From FEN-1073 sp963780865 (GTDB lineage Bacteria > Chloroflexota > Anaerolineae > Anaerolineales > RBG-16-64-43), in assembly GCA_963780865.1 (NCBI GenBank), contig CAWADT010000022.1:1-64000 (forward strand): a stretch of 64,000 nucleotides of DNA, written 5' to 3'. Below are positions 27,038 to 35,776 of this stretch, in pieces. Every line of letters begins with the position of its first letter. Position 1 is the stretch's first letter. The translations under genes and the position numbers were made by a program. Below the pieces are notes generated by a model. It did not search any database. It was not told the origin of the DNA and saw nothing but the letters and a program-made list of their open reading frames with translations.

Positions 27038-27245
27038 GCGTTGCGATAAATCCTGATCTCATCTTCCAGCACGGTCCCCAATAGGGCTGTGTTCGTAGTG
27101 AGATTCGGAATCAACATTTCAGCGGCATGCTACAGAGCTGTTGCTGCCGCGAACCAGCTAAATTACGGCGTCCGCCACCGCGAAGACGAAGGTCTCGACG
27201 TCCAGACTAAAATAATATTATCAATTTGCCGCAAAGGGAGACGAT
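27038..27245 (+). pseudogene. Spacer 2: eroded tadE-tadG fusion remnant
   Basis: The phrase gattcggaatcaacatttca (27102-27121) corresponds to tadE codons for FGINIS. It continues through a helix-like stretch to aaattacggcg, then switches to the tadG 3' end (tccgccaccgcgaagacga). The switch falls at attacggc, an 8-base string present in both tadE (about 21539) and tadG (about 22186). A hairpin occupies 27068-27093. Confidence 0.7.
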
Positions 27246-28253
27246 GTGAATAAAAGAAAACCGATTATTGCGGTCATTCCCATAATAATTCTTGGCTTAT
27301 CAGCCTGCACGGTCACACCGGCCGCCAGCCAACCCGCGCAAACAACGGCAACAACGGCCGATGCAATAATCCCGACGGATGCTCAGCCTCCAACGGTAAC
27401 TCCTATGCCAACCGTTACGCCTACTCCAACCATCACCCCGACTCCGACCATCACCCCGACGCCCACCCCGCCTCCGGACCTGGAATTGACGAATATAACG
27501 ATTTATCCAGATACCTATGACGCAGTGGTGCAAGGCCATACAATCATGGCCAGGATCCGCAATAATACCAAAACGACGATGATCTTATACGATACGAAAA
27601 AGATATTCAATTTTACTATTGAAACATGGGAGTATGACCAACAAAAGAAATTGGGTTTTGACGCTGAATATTTTCATGCAAAATATCAATTAGATTTTAA
27701 AGCTGGGGGAGACTATCGCATCATGAACTGCATTTTGTACCCCGGCGAGGAAGGGATTGCAGTGATGGGTTTCAATAGTGCTGGATACTTCGATGAAAAA
27801 ACAACAAATTATAATGGACCTCTAGGGGTCTGGTATACCTATCAAAGTTTCTACGACACCCGGCCGGACCTGCCGCAAGGATTTCACTATAAAACGGAAA
27901 ACATTACTTTTCAGAATATAGCTGGAAATATTTCATTTGATTTCGATCTCAATATCCCGAATAATCACATTTATCCGGATTTTGATTATCTAAATTTTAC
28001 ATGGGTAATATTTTATGATAAAAATGGTAACATAATAGACGTTCTGAAAAAAAACCTTCGTGATTACTATCCTGGTTATAATGAGGGAATAATATTACAT
28101 GTTCATTCCATTACTGCCGATGCAATCGAAAACCCAGAATATTTTGAACCGGCAATAGACATGACCCCTGAATTAGCCGCGAAGGTGGATCATCTCGAGG
28201 TAATCTCGGAATTGGAAGAAGATCCCGTTTGCCAAAGTGGATATAATAAATAA
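27246..28253 (+). CDS. Array protein A3: lipoprotein with FxLYD-like domains
   Basis: A 335-residue copy of A1/A2. GTG start after gccgcaaagggagacgat, lipobox L-S-A-C (sequence LGLSACTV). The N-terminal linker matches A2 closely, while the first beta module differs more (DTYDAVVQGHTIMARIRNNT). This suggests a mosaic of conserved and diverged blocks. It keeps the end block KVDHLEVISELEEDPVC. B3 follows 13 bases downstream. Confidence 0.8.
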   Translation: MNKRKPIIAVIPIIILGLSACTVTPAASQPAQTTATTADAIIPTDAQPPTVTPMPTVTPTPTITPTPTITPTPTPPPDLELTNITIYPDTYDAVVQGHTIMARIRNNTKTTMILYDTKKIFNFTIETWEYDQQKKLGFDAEYFHAKYQLDFKAGGDYRIMNCILYPGEEGIAVMGFNSAGYFDEKTTNYNGPLGVWYTYQSFYDTRPDLPQGFHYKTENITFQNIAGNISFDFDLNIPNNHIYPDFDYLNFTWVIFYDKNGNIIDVLKKNLRDYYPGYNEGIILHVHSITADAIENPEYFEPAIDMTPELAAKVDHLEVISELEEDPVCQSGYNK

Positions 28254-28266
28254 TAGGGGAGGAAAC

Positions 28267-29519
28267 ATGAAACTGATATTTAAATTGCTCCTGATCTCAT
28301 TTGTCCTCGTTCTATGCGGGATCAATGCCGGAAATGTCCTGGCATATGATGTAAAATGCCCCAATGTTGGCCCATTACTGCAGTTGGATAAAAAAAATCC
28401 CATAAATCCCTCCAGCGGCGTTAAGGTAGGGGCCGATAAAAATCGCCAGATAACGTCGTGGTGGTCGGCCAGGATCCTACGCGTGAGGGCGTGACGATCA
28501 AGGTGACGGTCCACCAGATGCCGGGATCGATTGATTATGAACGGCCGGTGACCACATACAGATGCACGCACTATTCTCAAGTTCAATCGGGCAGAACAAA
28601 TCAACTATGTGATCCAAGCCGTTCACCGGATTTCGCAACATACGGCAATTATGGATATTATTACACCAATTCAGAAACGCATTGCCAACCGACAAACACG
28701 CTCGACGATAATATAGATGTTCGGCGACGGATGATAAGCATAAAGATCTGGCTGCAACCGAGCCTTGATACTACTCATTGGCTGGGTTGGGATCCTACAA
28801 CCCCCAGTGGTCGATCGGCCTTACGCTTCCTGTTTCCAGAGAAGTGGATGGTGGGGAACTGGACGGACTACGGATTCGTGACCCGCGGCACGTTGGGGAA
28901 CATCGGTTTTGGCACGGATTACTACAAGCAGTGGCTTCAACAAATGGGGCAGTATGATTTCCTGGCCGGCGATTCGATGGGGGATAATGCCATCTGGTCG
29001 ATCACTTTGCCCAGGGTGATCTCTCCCCTCAATAATGAAACCAACTCGTTGGGGTTGATGGGGGTTTTCGACAATGCGCCCAAAGCCCCATCGAACGTAG
29101 GCGGGGCGAGCTACTATTCCTGCCCCTCGATCCCGCCCGACAATCATTCCGGGGACGTGGGCTGGACTCCGATCGAGTCGAACTCAAGCTGCAGCGAGGT
29201 TCTACCGGACGCGAGCAACGATTATTTGCATACGATTGCACTGAACAACGTTCCATTGGATTTGCCGGGCGAGTGGTTTATCGGGGTGGCGGTGGAAATG
29301 CTGCCCGCTTATTTTCAAGATCCGGATGGGGTCTATCACACGGAGGCTCCGGGTTGGGGGACCGAATGGGCGAATTGGTTTCTGCCCCAAACGGACGATA
29401 AAAACTCCGAAATTGGATATAACCTAGGCGATTCCCCTAAATCCTTTTTTAGCTATGTTTTGCTGAGCACTCCGTGCAACGGCCAGGAAGTAAAAGGGTG
29501 TTTTGACGATTCGCCGTAA
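28267..29519 (+). CDS. Array protein B3: Cys-rich secreted protein (one frameshift)
   Basis: Copy of B1/B2 starting at 28267 after aggggaggaaac. Near 28441 the sequence reads gataaaaatcgcc where B1 reads gataaagaatcgccc: one net missing base shifts the frame. Downstream of this point the protein is intact and nearly identical to B1 from about 28830 to the end, including all C-terminal Cys. Together B1 and B3 let each other be repaired. Function unknown. Confidence 0.75.
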
Positions 29520-29733
29520 GTGTTGTGAAAAAACCGAATATCTACTACCAACACGGACCCGTACAGGGCCGAGTTAGTGATGAGATTCGGAATCAACATT
29601 TCAGCAGCAAGCTACAGCGCTGTTCCTGCCGCTGATCGGGCATTACAACATTACGGCATCCGCCACCGCGAAGACGAAGTTCTCGACGTCCAGACTAAAA
29701 TAATATTATCAATTTGCAGTAAAGGGAGACGAT
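29520..29733 (+). pseudogene. Spacer 3: eroded tadE-tadG fusion remnant
   Basis: Its first part is almost identical to the start of spacer 1 (gtgttgtgaaaaaaccgaat). It then has gattcggaatcaacatttca and agcaagctacagcgctgttc, which match tadE, joined to gccgctgatcgggcattac, which matches tadG from about 22165. This junction lies further upstream in tadG than in spacers 1 and 2, so it is a separate deletion. A short frame from 29577 would still encode FGINISAASYSAV. Confidence 0.7.
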
Positions 29734-30660
29734 GTGAAGAAAAGAAAACCGATTATTGCGGTCATACCCATAATAATTCTTGGCTTATCAGCCTGTACGG
29801 TCACACCGGCCGCTAGCCAACCCGCACAAACAACGGCCTCCATGGCCGATACAAAGATTTCGACAGATACTCAGCACCCAACGATACCTCCCACGGCGAC
29901 CATCACACCGACACCAACCATTACCCCGACGCCGACCATCACGCCGACCGCCACCGCCGTGCCGGATGTAGAATTGGCGCAGCTGCAGATAGTGAATTAT
30001 GCGGTTATCATCGCTGAGGTTGTCAACCATCTTTCTGTACCGGTTGTTTTTGAGGATCTAAAACCTGCCTTCCAATTCAATGTTTACGATCCTACCCTGG
30101 GTCAACATTGGAATGACGAAATTCAAATTAAGAGACTTGGTGCAACGAATATTCCATGCATCCTATTTCCGGGAGAACACGCCTTTCTAATGGATTTTCA
30201 TACATTAAATGACTGGTCATATACAAATTCTCCAACAAAACCGAACGAATTACAAATCACTTATCAGTCGCTCGGCGTAACGAGAGCGGATTGGACGGAT
30301 AGGTCCACCCAGCCAAAATTGCGTAATGTGCAATGGAGCATATCGAATCACGTATTGTATTTTTCCTATCAACATGATCCGGTGACGGATATACACAATC
30401 AAATTTATTCGATGAATGGGACATTGGGAATTTATGACAAAGACAATCATCTATTGGGTGTCGCTATGGGAAATCCAGATCGAACCGCCGAAAGCGGAAA
30501 TGGAATTGGATATTGGATAAGCTTGGATGGGTCTTCGCAGGGCGACAATCTGTTTAAAAGTTGGGGTTTAGAAGGTATAGACAATATCGAATCGCGGATA
30601 GACCATATCAGTATATTTATTGAAATAATTAAAAAAGATGGATTTTGTTTTAAAATTTAA
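29734..30660 (+). CDS. Array protein A4: diverged lipoprotein
   Basis: A 308-residue protein. The GTG start, signal peptide and lipobox (IIILGLSAC) and the first part of the Thr/Pro linker are almost identical to A3. After residue about 85 the sequence diverges strongly but keeps landmarks in the same order: C-I-L-F-P-G-E (A1: C-I-M-Y-P-G-E), G-I-Y-D-K-D-N (A1: FYDKDGK), and R-I-D-H-I-S-I-F-I-E with a Cys at the end. It is therefore a true but old paralogue whose 5' end was homogenised with the others. AT-richer than A1-A3. Confidence 0.75.
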   Translation: MKKRKPIIAVIPIIILGLSACTVTPAASQPAQTTASMADTKISTDTQHPTIPPTATITPTPTITPTPTITPTATAVPDVELAQLQIVNYAVIIAEVVNHLSVPVVFEDLKPAFQFNVYDPTLGQHWNDEIQIKRLGATNIPCILFPGEHAFLMDFHTLNDWSYTNSPTKPNELQITYQSLGVTRADWTDRSTQPKLRNVQWSISNHVLYFSYQHDPVTDIHNQIYSMNGTLGIYDKDNHLLGVAMGNPDRTAESGNGIGYWISLDGSSQGDNLFKSWGLEGIDNIESRIDHISIFIEIIKKDGFCFKI

Positions 30661-30784
30661 TTTGTAATAGATTATTACAAAAGAATTTTATGGTGAAGGG
30701 AGCGGGAATAGGAAAATGATAATTAGCGGGAAATCGGATGTTGTTAGCAAATTAAATACCTTTCGATTCGAATGGAAGGGGATT

Positions 30785-31885
30785 ATGCGTTCGCGAATAT
30801 TCTGGGTAATTATCGCGATCCTTATTCCATCGATAAGTAGACCCGCACAGTCTGTATTGGCGGATGATGCATGCGACAAGTCGGAAAATATTACATTTCC
30901 CGGCGACTATTATCAATTTGCGGTTGACAAATCCGGACCGGAAAATCCGGTGATAAAACAGCAATTAGAGGATCTCTACAACCATGGGGCGCTCTCCGGA
31001 GCTCCGGAAAGTTACGGTGTAGGTTTCTCCGCAAAGCTTGTCCTTAAACCGGGAACACTGACATGGAATCAGTGGGTCCAAGAAGGGCCGGATGATTGGG
31101 TTTATGATCACGGATGCAATTATTTTCTTGAGGAGAATGGGGAATGCACAGGGCATTGGGAAAAGCACTACGACTGCAAGCAATTTAGCCAGGATATATA
31201 TCGTTCGATTAGGGAATTGCGCGTATTCCTAATCCCGGACAAAAATACCGTCAGCTGGCTTGAGCAAGTCAACCAATCTCCAAAACTTAAGCTTGCATAC
31301 CCGGATTTTTGGGAACCGGTCGTGGTTAATAGCAGCGTGCCGATCGCAAATTGGTGGGATGATCAACAGGGGTTGCATTTCCTGATTTCGGATTCTTATT
31401 CTTCAATATTTTTACCGACCTATTTATATGTGAAGACAGCGCTCGCGGAAATTCCTAATAGTCTCGATGGACAGAATATATATAATATTCAATCCGTATA
31501 TGTAATTGCCGTTTGTGATGCGATTGACGGGTCGATTGTGAATTATGGCGGTTTGTTCAATCACGATTTTAATTACGATTGTGCAAAATCGAATTTTGTT
31601 CAAAATAAAGAGTTGCAAATTCAATCCATTGAACTTTCCATTTCGAAATTCTTCTTCGATATTCCGGGGAATTTCGCGATCGGCGTCGCCGCCATAATCG
31701 ACCCCGCCAAATATCCGGATCCAAACCATGAGGAAACTATTGCAGGTCCGGAAACCTTGCATCCGACAAATATCGGTGACGGTACCTATATGAACACGTC
31801 CTTTACCGTGTGGATGATCGTTACAACTCCGTGCACAATGGGGATGGGAGATGCGGGATGTGAAACCTATTTCAGCCCACAATAA
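30785..31885 (+). CDS. Array protein B4: diverged Cys-rich secreted protein
   Basis: About 366 residues from the ATG at 30785, which follows ggaagggg; an upstream in-frame ATG at 30716 is less likely. The signal peptide is RIFWVIIAILIPSISRPAQS. It retains landmarks of the B family: a Cys near the mature start, a P-G-N-F-A-I-G-V-A segment matching PGEWFIGVA in B2, and a Cys pair near the end (VTTPCTM, AGCETYFSP) like STPCNG and KGCFDD. Overall identity to B1-B3 is low. It completes the fourth A-B pair. Function unknown. Confidence 0.7.
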   Translation: MRSRIFWVIIAILIPSISRPAQSVLADDACDKSENITFPGDYYQFAVDKSGPENPVIKQQLEDLYNHGALSGAPESYGVGFSAKLVLKPGTLTWNQWVQEGPDDWVYDHGCNYFLEENGECTGHWEKHYDCKQFSQDIYRSIRELRVFLIPDKNTVSWLEQVNQSPKLKLAYPDFWEPVVVNSSVPIANWWDDQQGLHFLISDSYSSIFLPTYLYVKTALAEIPNSLDGQNIYNIQSVYVIAVCDAIDGSIVNYGGLFNHDFNYDCAKSNFVQNKELQIQSIELSISKFFFDIPGNFAIGVAAIIDPAKYPDPNHEETIAGPETLHPTNIGDGTYMNTSFTVWMIVTTPCTMGMGDAGCETYFSPQ

Positions 31886-31916
31886 AATTTTCAGTATCAA
31901 TCCTTAAGGAGGGGGC

Positions 31917-33020
31917 ATGGAACGCATAAAAGTCGACACCGATCTGCTGAAAGAAAAATCAAAGGTATTCGAAACCTCGGCCAGCGTGTACGCTCAGTCG
32001 GGAAAAGAAATCCTGAGCTTCGCAGCCAGCTTGCCGAGTTATGATGGGCAGCTTTCCGGCCCAGCCCGCGCTTCCGCGCTGGAAATCAACCGACAATGCC
32101 AGGAGTTGCATGATTGTTTGCTAAGCGACGCGCAATCGCTTGCGAAGACCGCGCAAGCGTTTGAGGACGTGGATAACCGGGCGATCGATGCCTTCGGAGC
32201 AAGCCAGGCTTCCCTGAGTGATTATTCAACGGAATATGAGCTCTTCGGAACGGAAAGCGATGGGGGTTTACCAGCTGGTGGAGCCGAGGATTACGCGCAT
32301 TCGCCGTTCGATCGAATGGTCGGGGGAACCAATACCTCCTATTATTACAAACCCGAGGATAAAACCATCGTCATTGTGTATAAAGGGAAGTTTTATACCT
32401 TTCCTTATGATCCCAATAATCCTTCCGTCCCTCCCGAGCCCTATCGCGGGATCATTGAAAAGATAATTCATAATTGCGACGATTATACGGTGGCGACCAC
32501 GAATTTGGAAGGGGACCTCGTTCTGGCGGGGCTCGGCTTGATCCCCGAACTCGGCGACGTGCCTACGATCATCGGAATCCTATGGACGTCGTTGCGGGAA
32601 TGCAAAATTGATTGGGCCGATATTGGTTCGGCCAAGCTGATCGATCTCATTAAAGAAAATTTGGAAAACCTGGGAGAAAAAGGTGTGGCGCTGTCGGAAA
32701 AGCTAGCACCAGTCTTGGGCACGATCGCCGCTATTCCGGGAATCAATAAGGATTTCGAAGCCCTGAGCCTCGCCGATAACGAGGCGCCATCGCTGCAAGA
32801 AATCCATAAACTCTGCGATCCAAACAACGGCGTGGTGATCAGCGTCAAGGACGATCTGTACGATCACAACGGTTTTTCGCCCGCCCCGGAACCGCAAGAT
32901 CCGACATCGACGCCGACTCCGAATCAAACCCCCGCGCCGGGAGGCACGCCAACCGTTCCGACCCAAACGCAGACCCCGGAACCGGCAAAAACCCCGACGC
33001 CAACCCCGACACCGCCCTAG
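31917..33020 (+). CDS. WXG100-like N-terminal domain protein with Pro/Thr tail
   Basis: A 367-residue protein; ATG after aaggaggggg. Residues about 1-95 form a helix-turn-helix pattern (ERIKVDTDLLKEKSKVFETS, turn SYDGQLSGPA, then ALEINRQCQELHDCL, AQSLAKTAQAFEDVD) resembling WXG100/ESAT-6-like type VII targets, though W-x-G itself is replaced. The middle (residues about 150-290) has a YxFPYDPNNP patch and a hydrophobic helix (LVLAGLGLIPELGDVPTIIG). The end is a repeating T-P tail. A protein on the other strand at 35.8 kb shares the N-terminal domain but not the rest. Export by a type VII-like route is inferred. Confidence 0.7.
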   Translation: MERIKVDTDLLKEKSKVFETSASVYAQSGKEILSFAASLPSYDGQLSGPARASALEINRQCQELHDCLLSDAQSLAKTAQAFEDVDNRAIDAFGASQASLSDYSTEYELFGTESDGGLPAGGAEDYAHSPFDRMVGGTNTSYYYKPEDKTIVIVYKGKFYTFPYDPNNPSVPPEPYRGIIEKIIHNCDDYTVATTNLEGDLVLAGLGLIPELGDVPTIIGILWTSLRECKIDWADIGSAKLIDLIKENLENLGEKGVALSEKLAPVLGTIAAIPGINKDFEALSLADNEAPSLQEIHKLCDPNNGVVISVKDDLYDHNGFSPAPEPQDPTSTPTPNQTPAPGGTPTVPTQTQTPEPAKTPTPTPTPP

Positions 33021-33044
33021 AAATCCAAAATCGCCGGAGCCATC

Positions 33045-33638
33045 ATGCCCTCTTTACCGCAATCGCTTATTCCATTCTTTGCAATTGCATTACTTATCCT
33101 ATCACTTACCCAACCCATTTATTGGCATACTATGCAGTACAAGAATTGGAAAGAAATATCATCGGAGTACGGATTTCGTTATGATTTTAAAACCTTTCCA
33201 TTTCCTACGATGCACGGTGAATTCATGGGGCATGCCATCGTCTTCCAGAATGCGATTCATTTAATCGGCCGTCTCTATTGGTCCCAGCTTCAAATTTGGG
33301 TAAAAATAAATACCGATACACCGGTTCGGTTTATACTCTATCAACCGGTGAATAAATCGTATCGTCCGTCGGCATTGAACCATTTGGAAAGGCAGAATAT
33401 CCCGTTGGATAATATCGGCAAGCAATTTATCCTAGAGAGCAAAACCGCATTGGAAAATTCTCTTCTTCAAGATCCGCACTTGATCAATCTCTTCACGATA
33501 AATAGATGCATAGGGCTGGCGGTCGACGGGGAACAAATCTATTATGAACGGAATAACATTTCTTGCTCGACCGAGGAATTAAAAATAATCATGGAGGATC
33601 TGATTTATTTGGCGGATTGTATCGAAAGCCAATATTGA
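33045..33638 (+). CDS. Small membrane-anchored hypothetical protein
   Basis: A 197-residue protein starting 24 bases after the WXG100-like gene, so probably co-transcribed. One N-terminal hydrophobic helix (SLIPFFAIALLILSLTQPIYW) is followed by a soluble alpha/beta part (HAIVFQNAIHLIGRLYWSQLQIWVK). No family is recognised. Its position directly behind a modular WXG100-like protein is where a dedicated partner or immunity protein would be expected, but nothing in its sequence proves that. Confidence 0.6.
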   Translation: MPSLPQSLIPFFAIALLILSLTQPIYWHTMQYKNWKEISSEYGFRYDFKTFPFPTMHGEFMGHAIVFQNAIHLIGRLYWSQLQIWVKINTDTPVRFILYQPVNKSYRPSALNHLERQNIPLDNIGKQFILESKTALENSLLQDPHLINLFTINRCIGLAVDGEQIYYERNNISCSTEELKIIMEDLIYLADCIESQY

Positions 33639-33723
33639 ATTTCGGAATAAAAGAAGATTAATTAAAACGTGTCTGCTCAGACCAATATATATCGAAAAGA
33701 AATCTCAAGGAAACAAGCTGCCT

Positions 33724-33801
33724 TTTATCCTCCCTCATTCGGCCTTCGGCCACCTTCTCCCAGCTAATACTGGGAGAGGGTCGGGGCGAGGGCGGGGAGG
33801 C
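33724..33801. repeat. Palindromic dispersed repeat
   Basis: tcggccttcggcca and ctcccagctaatactgggag form hairpins, followed by agggtcggggcgagggc. Same family as at 17.16 and 20.24 kb. It fills the gap between convergent genes. Confidence 0.65.
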
Positions 33802-33860
33802 CCAGATCGCAAGGTATTTGGCAAACGAGGAAAAACCGGATGGTGTTCCTTTCCAACTCT

Positions 33861-34380
33861 CTATAGAATATCTCGAATTTCTAACTTTCCCAATATTTCT
33901 TTCACTCTTTCTTCGCCAAGCGCCTTGCGATCTATCCAGATTATTTCATTATCGGATGAATATAAATAAAAAATCCGTTTATTCTTTTTCGAAACATTTT
34001 GAAGTGCGGTCTTTGGCCGGTCCAATTGATCTGTCTTGAATGTAACGAACCCACCCCTCCATCCACTATTCTTACCCGGGCCTGAAATAAACCATTTATC
34101 TTCGTAAAAATATTTTCTGAATTTAATCTCAAGAGAATTAAAAGTCTCGAAAAATGATAAAGGTAAAGACAATAAGATATAGAAAAGTAAAGAAAAATAC
34201 CTCGCCGATATCGGATGAATCCATAGCGAGTTTGATTTCGATGAATACAACGGGAACCAATTCGAGCAAAATAACCCAATATCGTGAAAGAAAATAAGGA
34301 ATTACGCGCGGGCCAAAGGAGATAATATTATTTTCAGGCATAGAATAATAGCCTAGGAAAATGGATGCTTTCATTTTCAA
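33861..34380 (-). CDS. YcxB-like membrane protein (one frameshift)
   Basis: Two overlapping minus-strand frames together form one plausible protein. The first (from 34380) gives PRVIPYFLSRYWVILLELVP and DSSDIGEVFFFTFLYLIVFT. The second gives two hydrophobic helices followed by EIKFRKYFYEDKWFIS and an end NEIIWIDRKALGEERVKEIL, the pattern of YcxB C-terminal domains (usually IPKRA). A single-base change between about 34140 and 34205 joins them. The start and the exact break are uncertain. It faces the plus-strand WXG100-associated genes. Confidence 0.5.
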
Positions 34381-34592
34381 TTCTTATTAAACTGAATACC
34401 AATAATATTGCCAATGAAAAATCGAAAAATAAAAAATGGTGATTTGAGAAAAAGGCAATCATGAATTCCAACCCCTACTGGAAATCTCGGCATTAATTTC
34501 GATTTCTTTTCTCGTTCCATTTCTTTGGAATGGGTTTATTGTTTATCGGTACCGATGCGAATACCTTCCAAATACCCTCTCCGAGTGCCAGC

Positions 34593-35462
34593 TTACTTAC
34601 CCGTCGAATCCGCACACCGGAAACCGATTTCGTCATAACTGATTTCCGGATGAAAGTCATAGCGTCTTGCGACACCAATTTGATATTCAAAATTGTTATT
34701 CTTCCAGCCCCCACCACGCAAGACCTTAAAAATAATATCTGTATTAAAGAAAAGGAACCTGCCAGGTGGGCCGGTTGGGTTTTTAGCCGGCGAGATTGTA
34801 TAGTAGTTTAAGTCATACCAATCGTTTACCCATTCCCAGACATTTCCAATCATGTCCATTGCGCCGTAAGGACTGGCACCTTGGGGAAAACTTCCCACCG
34901 TGCTGGGGTGGCCTACACAAGATTCTTTAAAGTTTGTCAAAGTGCAGTCCGGGGTTTGGTCACCCCAGGGGTACTCGCGGGTATCGCCGCTGCCGCGTGC
35001 CGCCTTCTCCCATTCCGATTCGCTTGGAAGGCGTTTCCCCGCCCAGGAGCAGTAGGCGCTGGCCTGGTACCAATTCACATCAACCACGGGGAAATCGGCG
35101 TATTTTGGATTCGTTAAATAGTCGGCATTGTAGTTGTAGTCAGTAGCCGCCTTACAGCTACCTGACATTACACACTCCCCATACTGCTCATTCGTTACTT
35201 CGAATTTATCAATGCGATAAGCATCCAAGAATATTGTGTGAAGGAGTAATGCACCACAGAATTCCGGCGAATAAGCACTGTTATGGGTCGGGTCGCAACC
35301 CATTTGGAAATTCCCGGCAGGGACGAGCACCATCTCGCCAATATCGGCCGACGCGGGTGCCCGTTTAGCCGGGAAGAGCATCCCGCTAAAAAAACCACAG
35401 GACTGGAGGGTAGTTGCCAGCAAGATGGTTATCGCAATTATTGGTTTTCGGTGGATAATCAT
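34593..35462 (-). CDS. FGE-sulfatase-domain (SUMF1-fold) lipoprotein
   Basis: A 289-residue protein; ATG at 35462 after ggaaggaattcgtc. The signal peptide ends in lipobox L-Q-S-C. The FGE fold is clear: MVLVPAGNFQMG, DKFEVTNEQY, PVVDVNWYQASAYCSWAGKRLPSESEWEKAAR, YPWGD, MDMIGNVWEWVNDWY and VLRGGGW, ending E-I-G-F-R-C-A-D. The Cys pair used for catalysis in formylglycine-generating enzymes (just before the GFRC end) is absent: the region reads GVARRYDFHPEISYDE. It is therefore probably a binding or structural protein, not an active FGE. Confidence 0.88.
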   Translation of the reverse strand: MIIHRKPIIAITILLATTLQSCGFFSGMLFPAKRAPASADIGEMVLVPAGNFQMGCDPTHNSAYSPEFCGALLLHTIFLDAYRIDKFEVTNEQYGECVMSGSCKAATDYNYNADYLTNPKYADFPVVDVNWYQASAYCSWAGKRLPSESEWEKAARGSGDTREYPWGDQTPDCTLTNFKESCVGHPSTVGSFPQGASPYGAMDMIGNVWEWVNDWYDLNYYTISPAKNPTGPPGRFLFFNTDIIFKVLRGGGWKNNNFEYQIGVARRYDFHPEISYDEIGFRCADSTGK

Positions 35463-35776
35463 GACGAATTCCTTCCTTCCAGTCATATAATTACACCAAA
35501 CACTATATTTGCTCAGGTCCATCCATTTTCACCAAACCATTTATTCACAGACGCCGCGGATTTAATTGATTTCCCCTACCGCTCGAGGATAGGCGCGCAA
35601 AATCAAGCTTCGAGAAATTCATTTGAGGTTTGTTCATTCCGTGTCCTCGCTCCGCATAGCGATTGTCATCAGCATCGCAAGGTGGTGCCGTGGTGGGATG
35701 GTCCAGGGAGTGCGGAATATGATCGGAAAAAACGCATCCCTGAGCCTCCGGGTTGAGCAATTACATAGCGTTAATA
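35463..35776. other. Intergenic region, no gene seen
   Basis: About 310 bases between two minus-strand genes. Open frames here are short and lack recognisable content. It presumably holds the promoter of the FGE-like gene, but no clear hexamer pair was found. Confidence 0.4.

Noticed and set aside
29577..29816. Short open frame starting FGINISAASYSAV as a gene
   Set aside because: It is a decayed tadE helix fused to tadG 3' sequence and runs into gene A4; treated as a remnant.
34593..35462. Diversity-generating retroelement variable protein (FGE fold)
   Set aside because: No reverse transcriptase or variable/template repeat pair is visible in the window.
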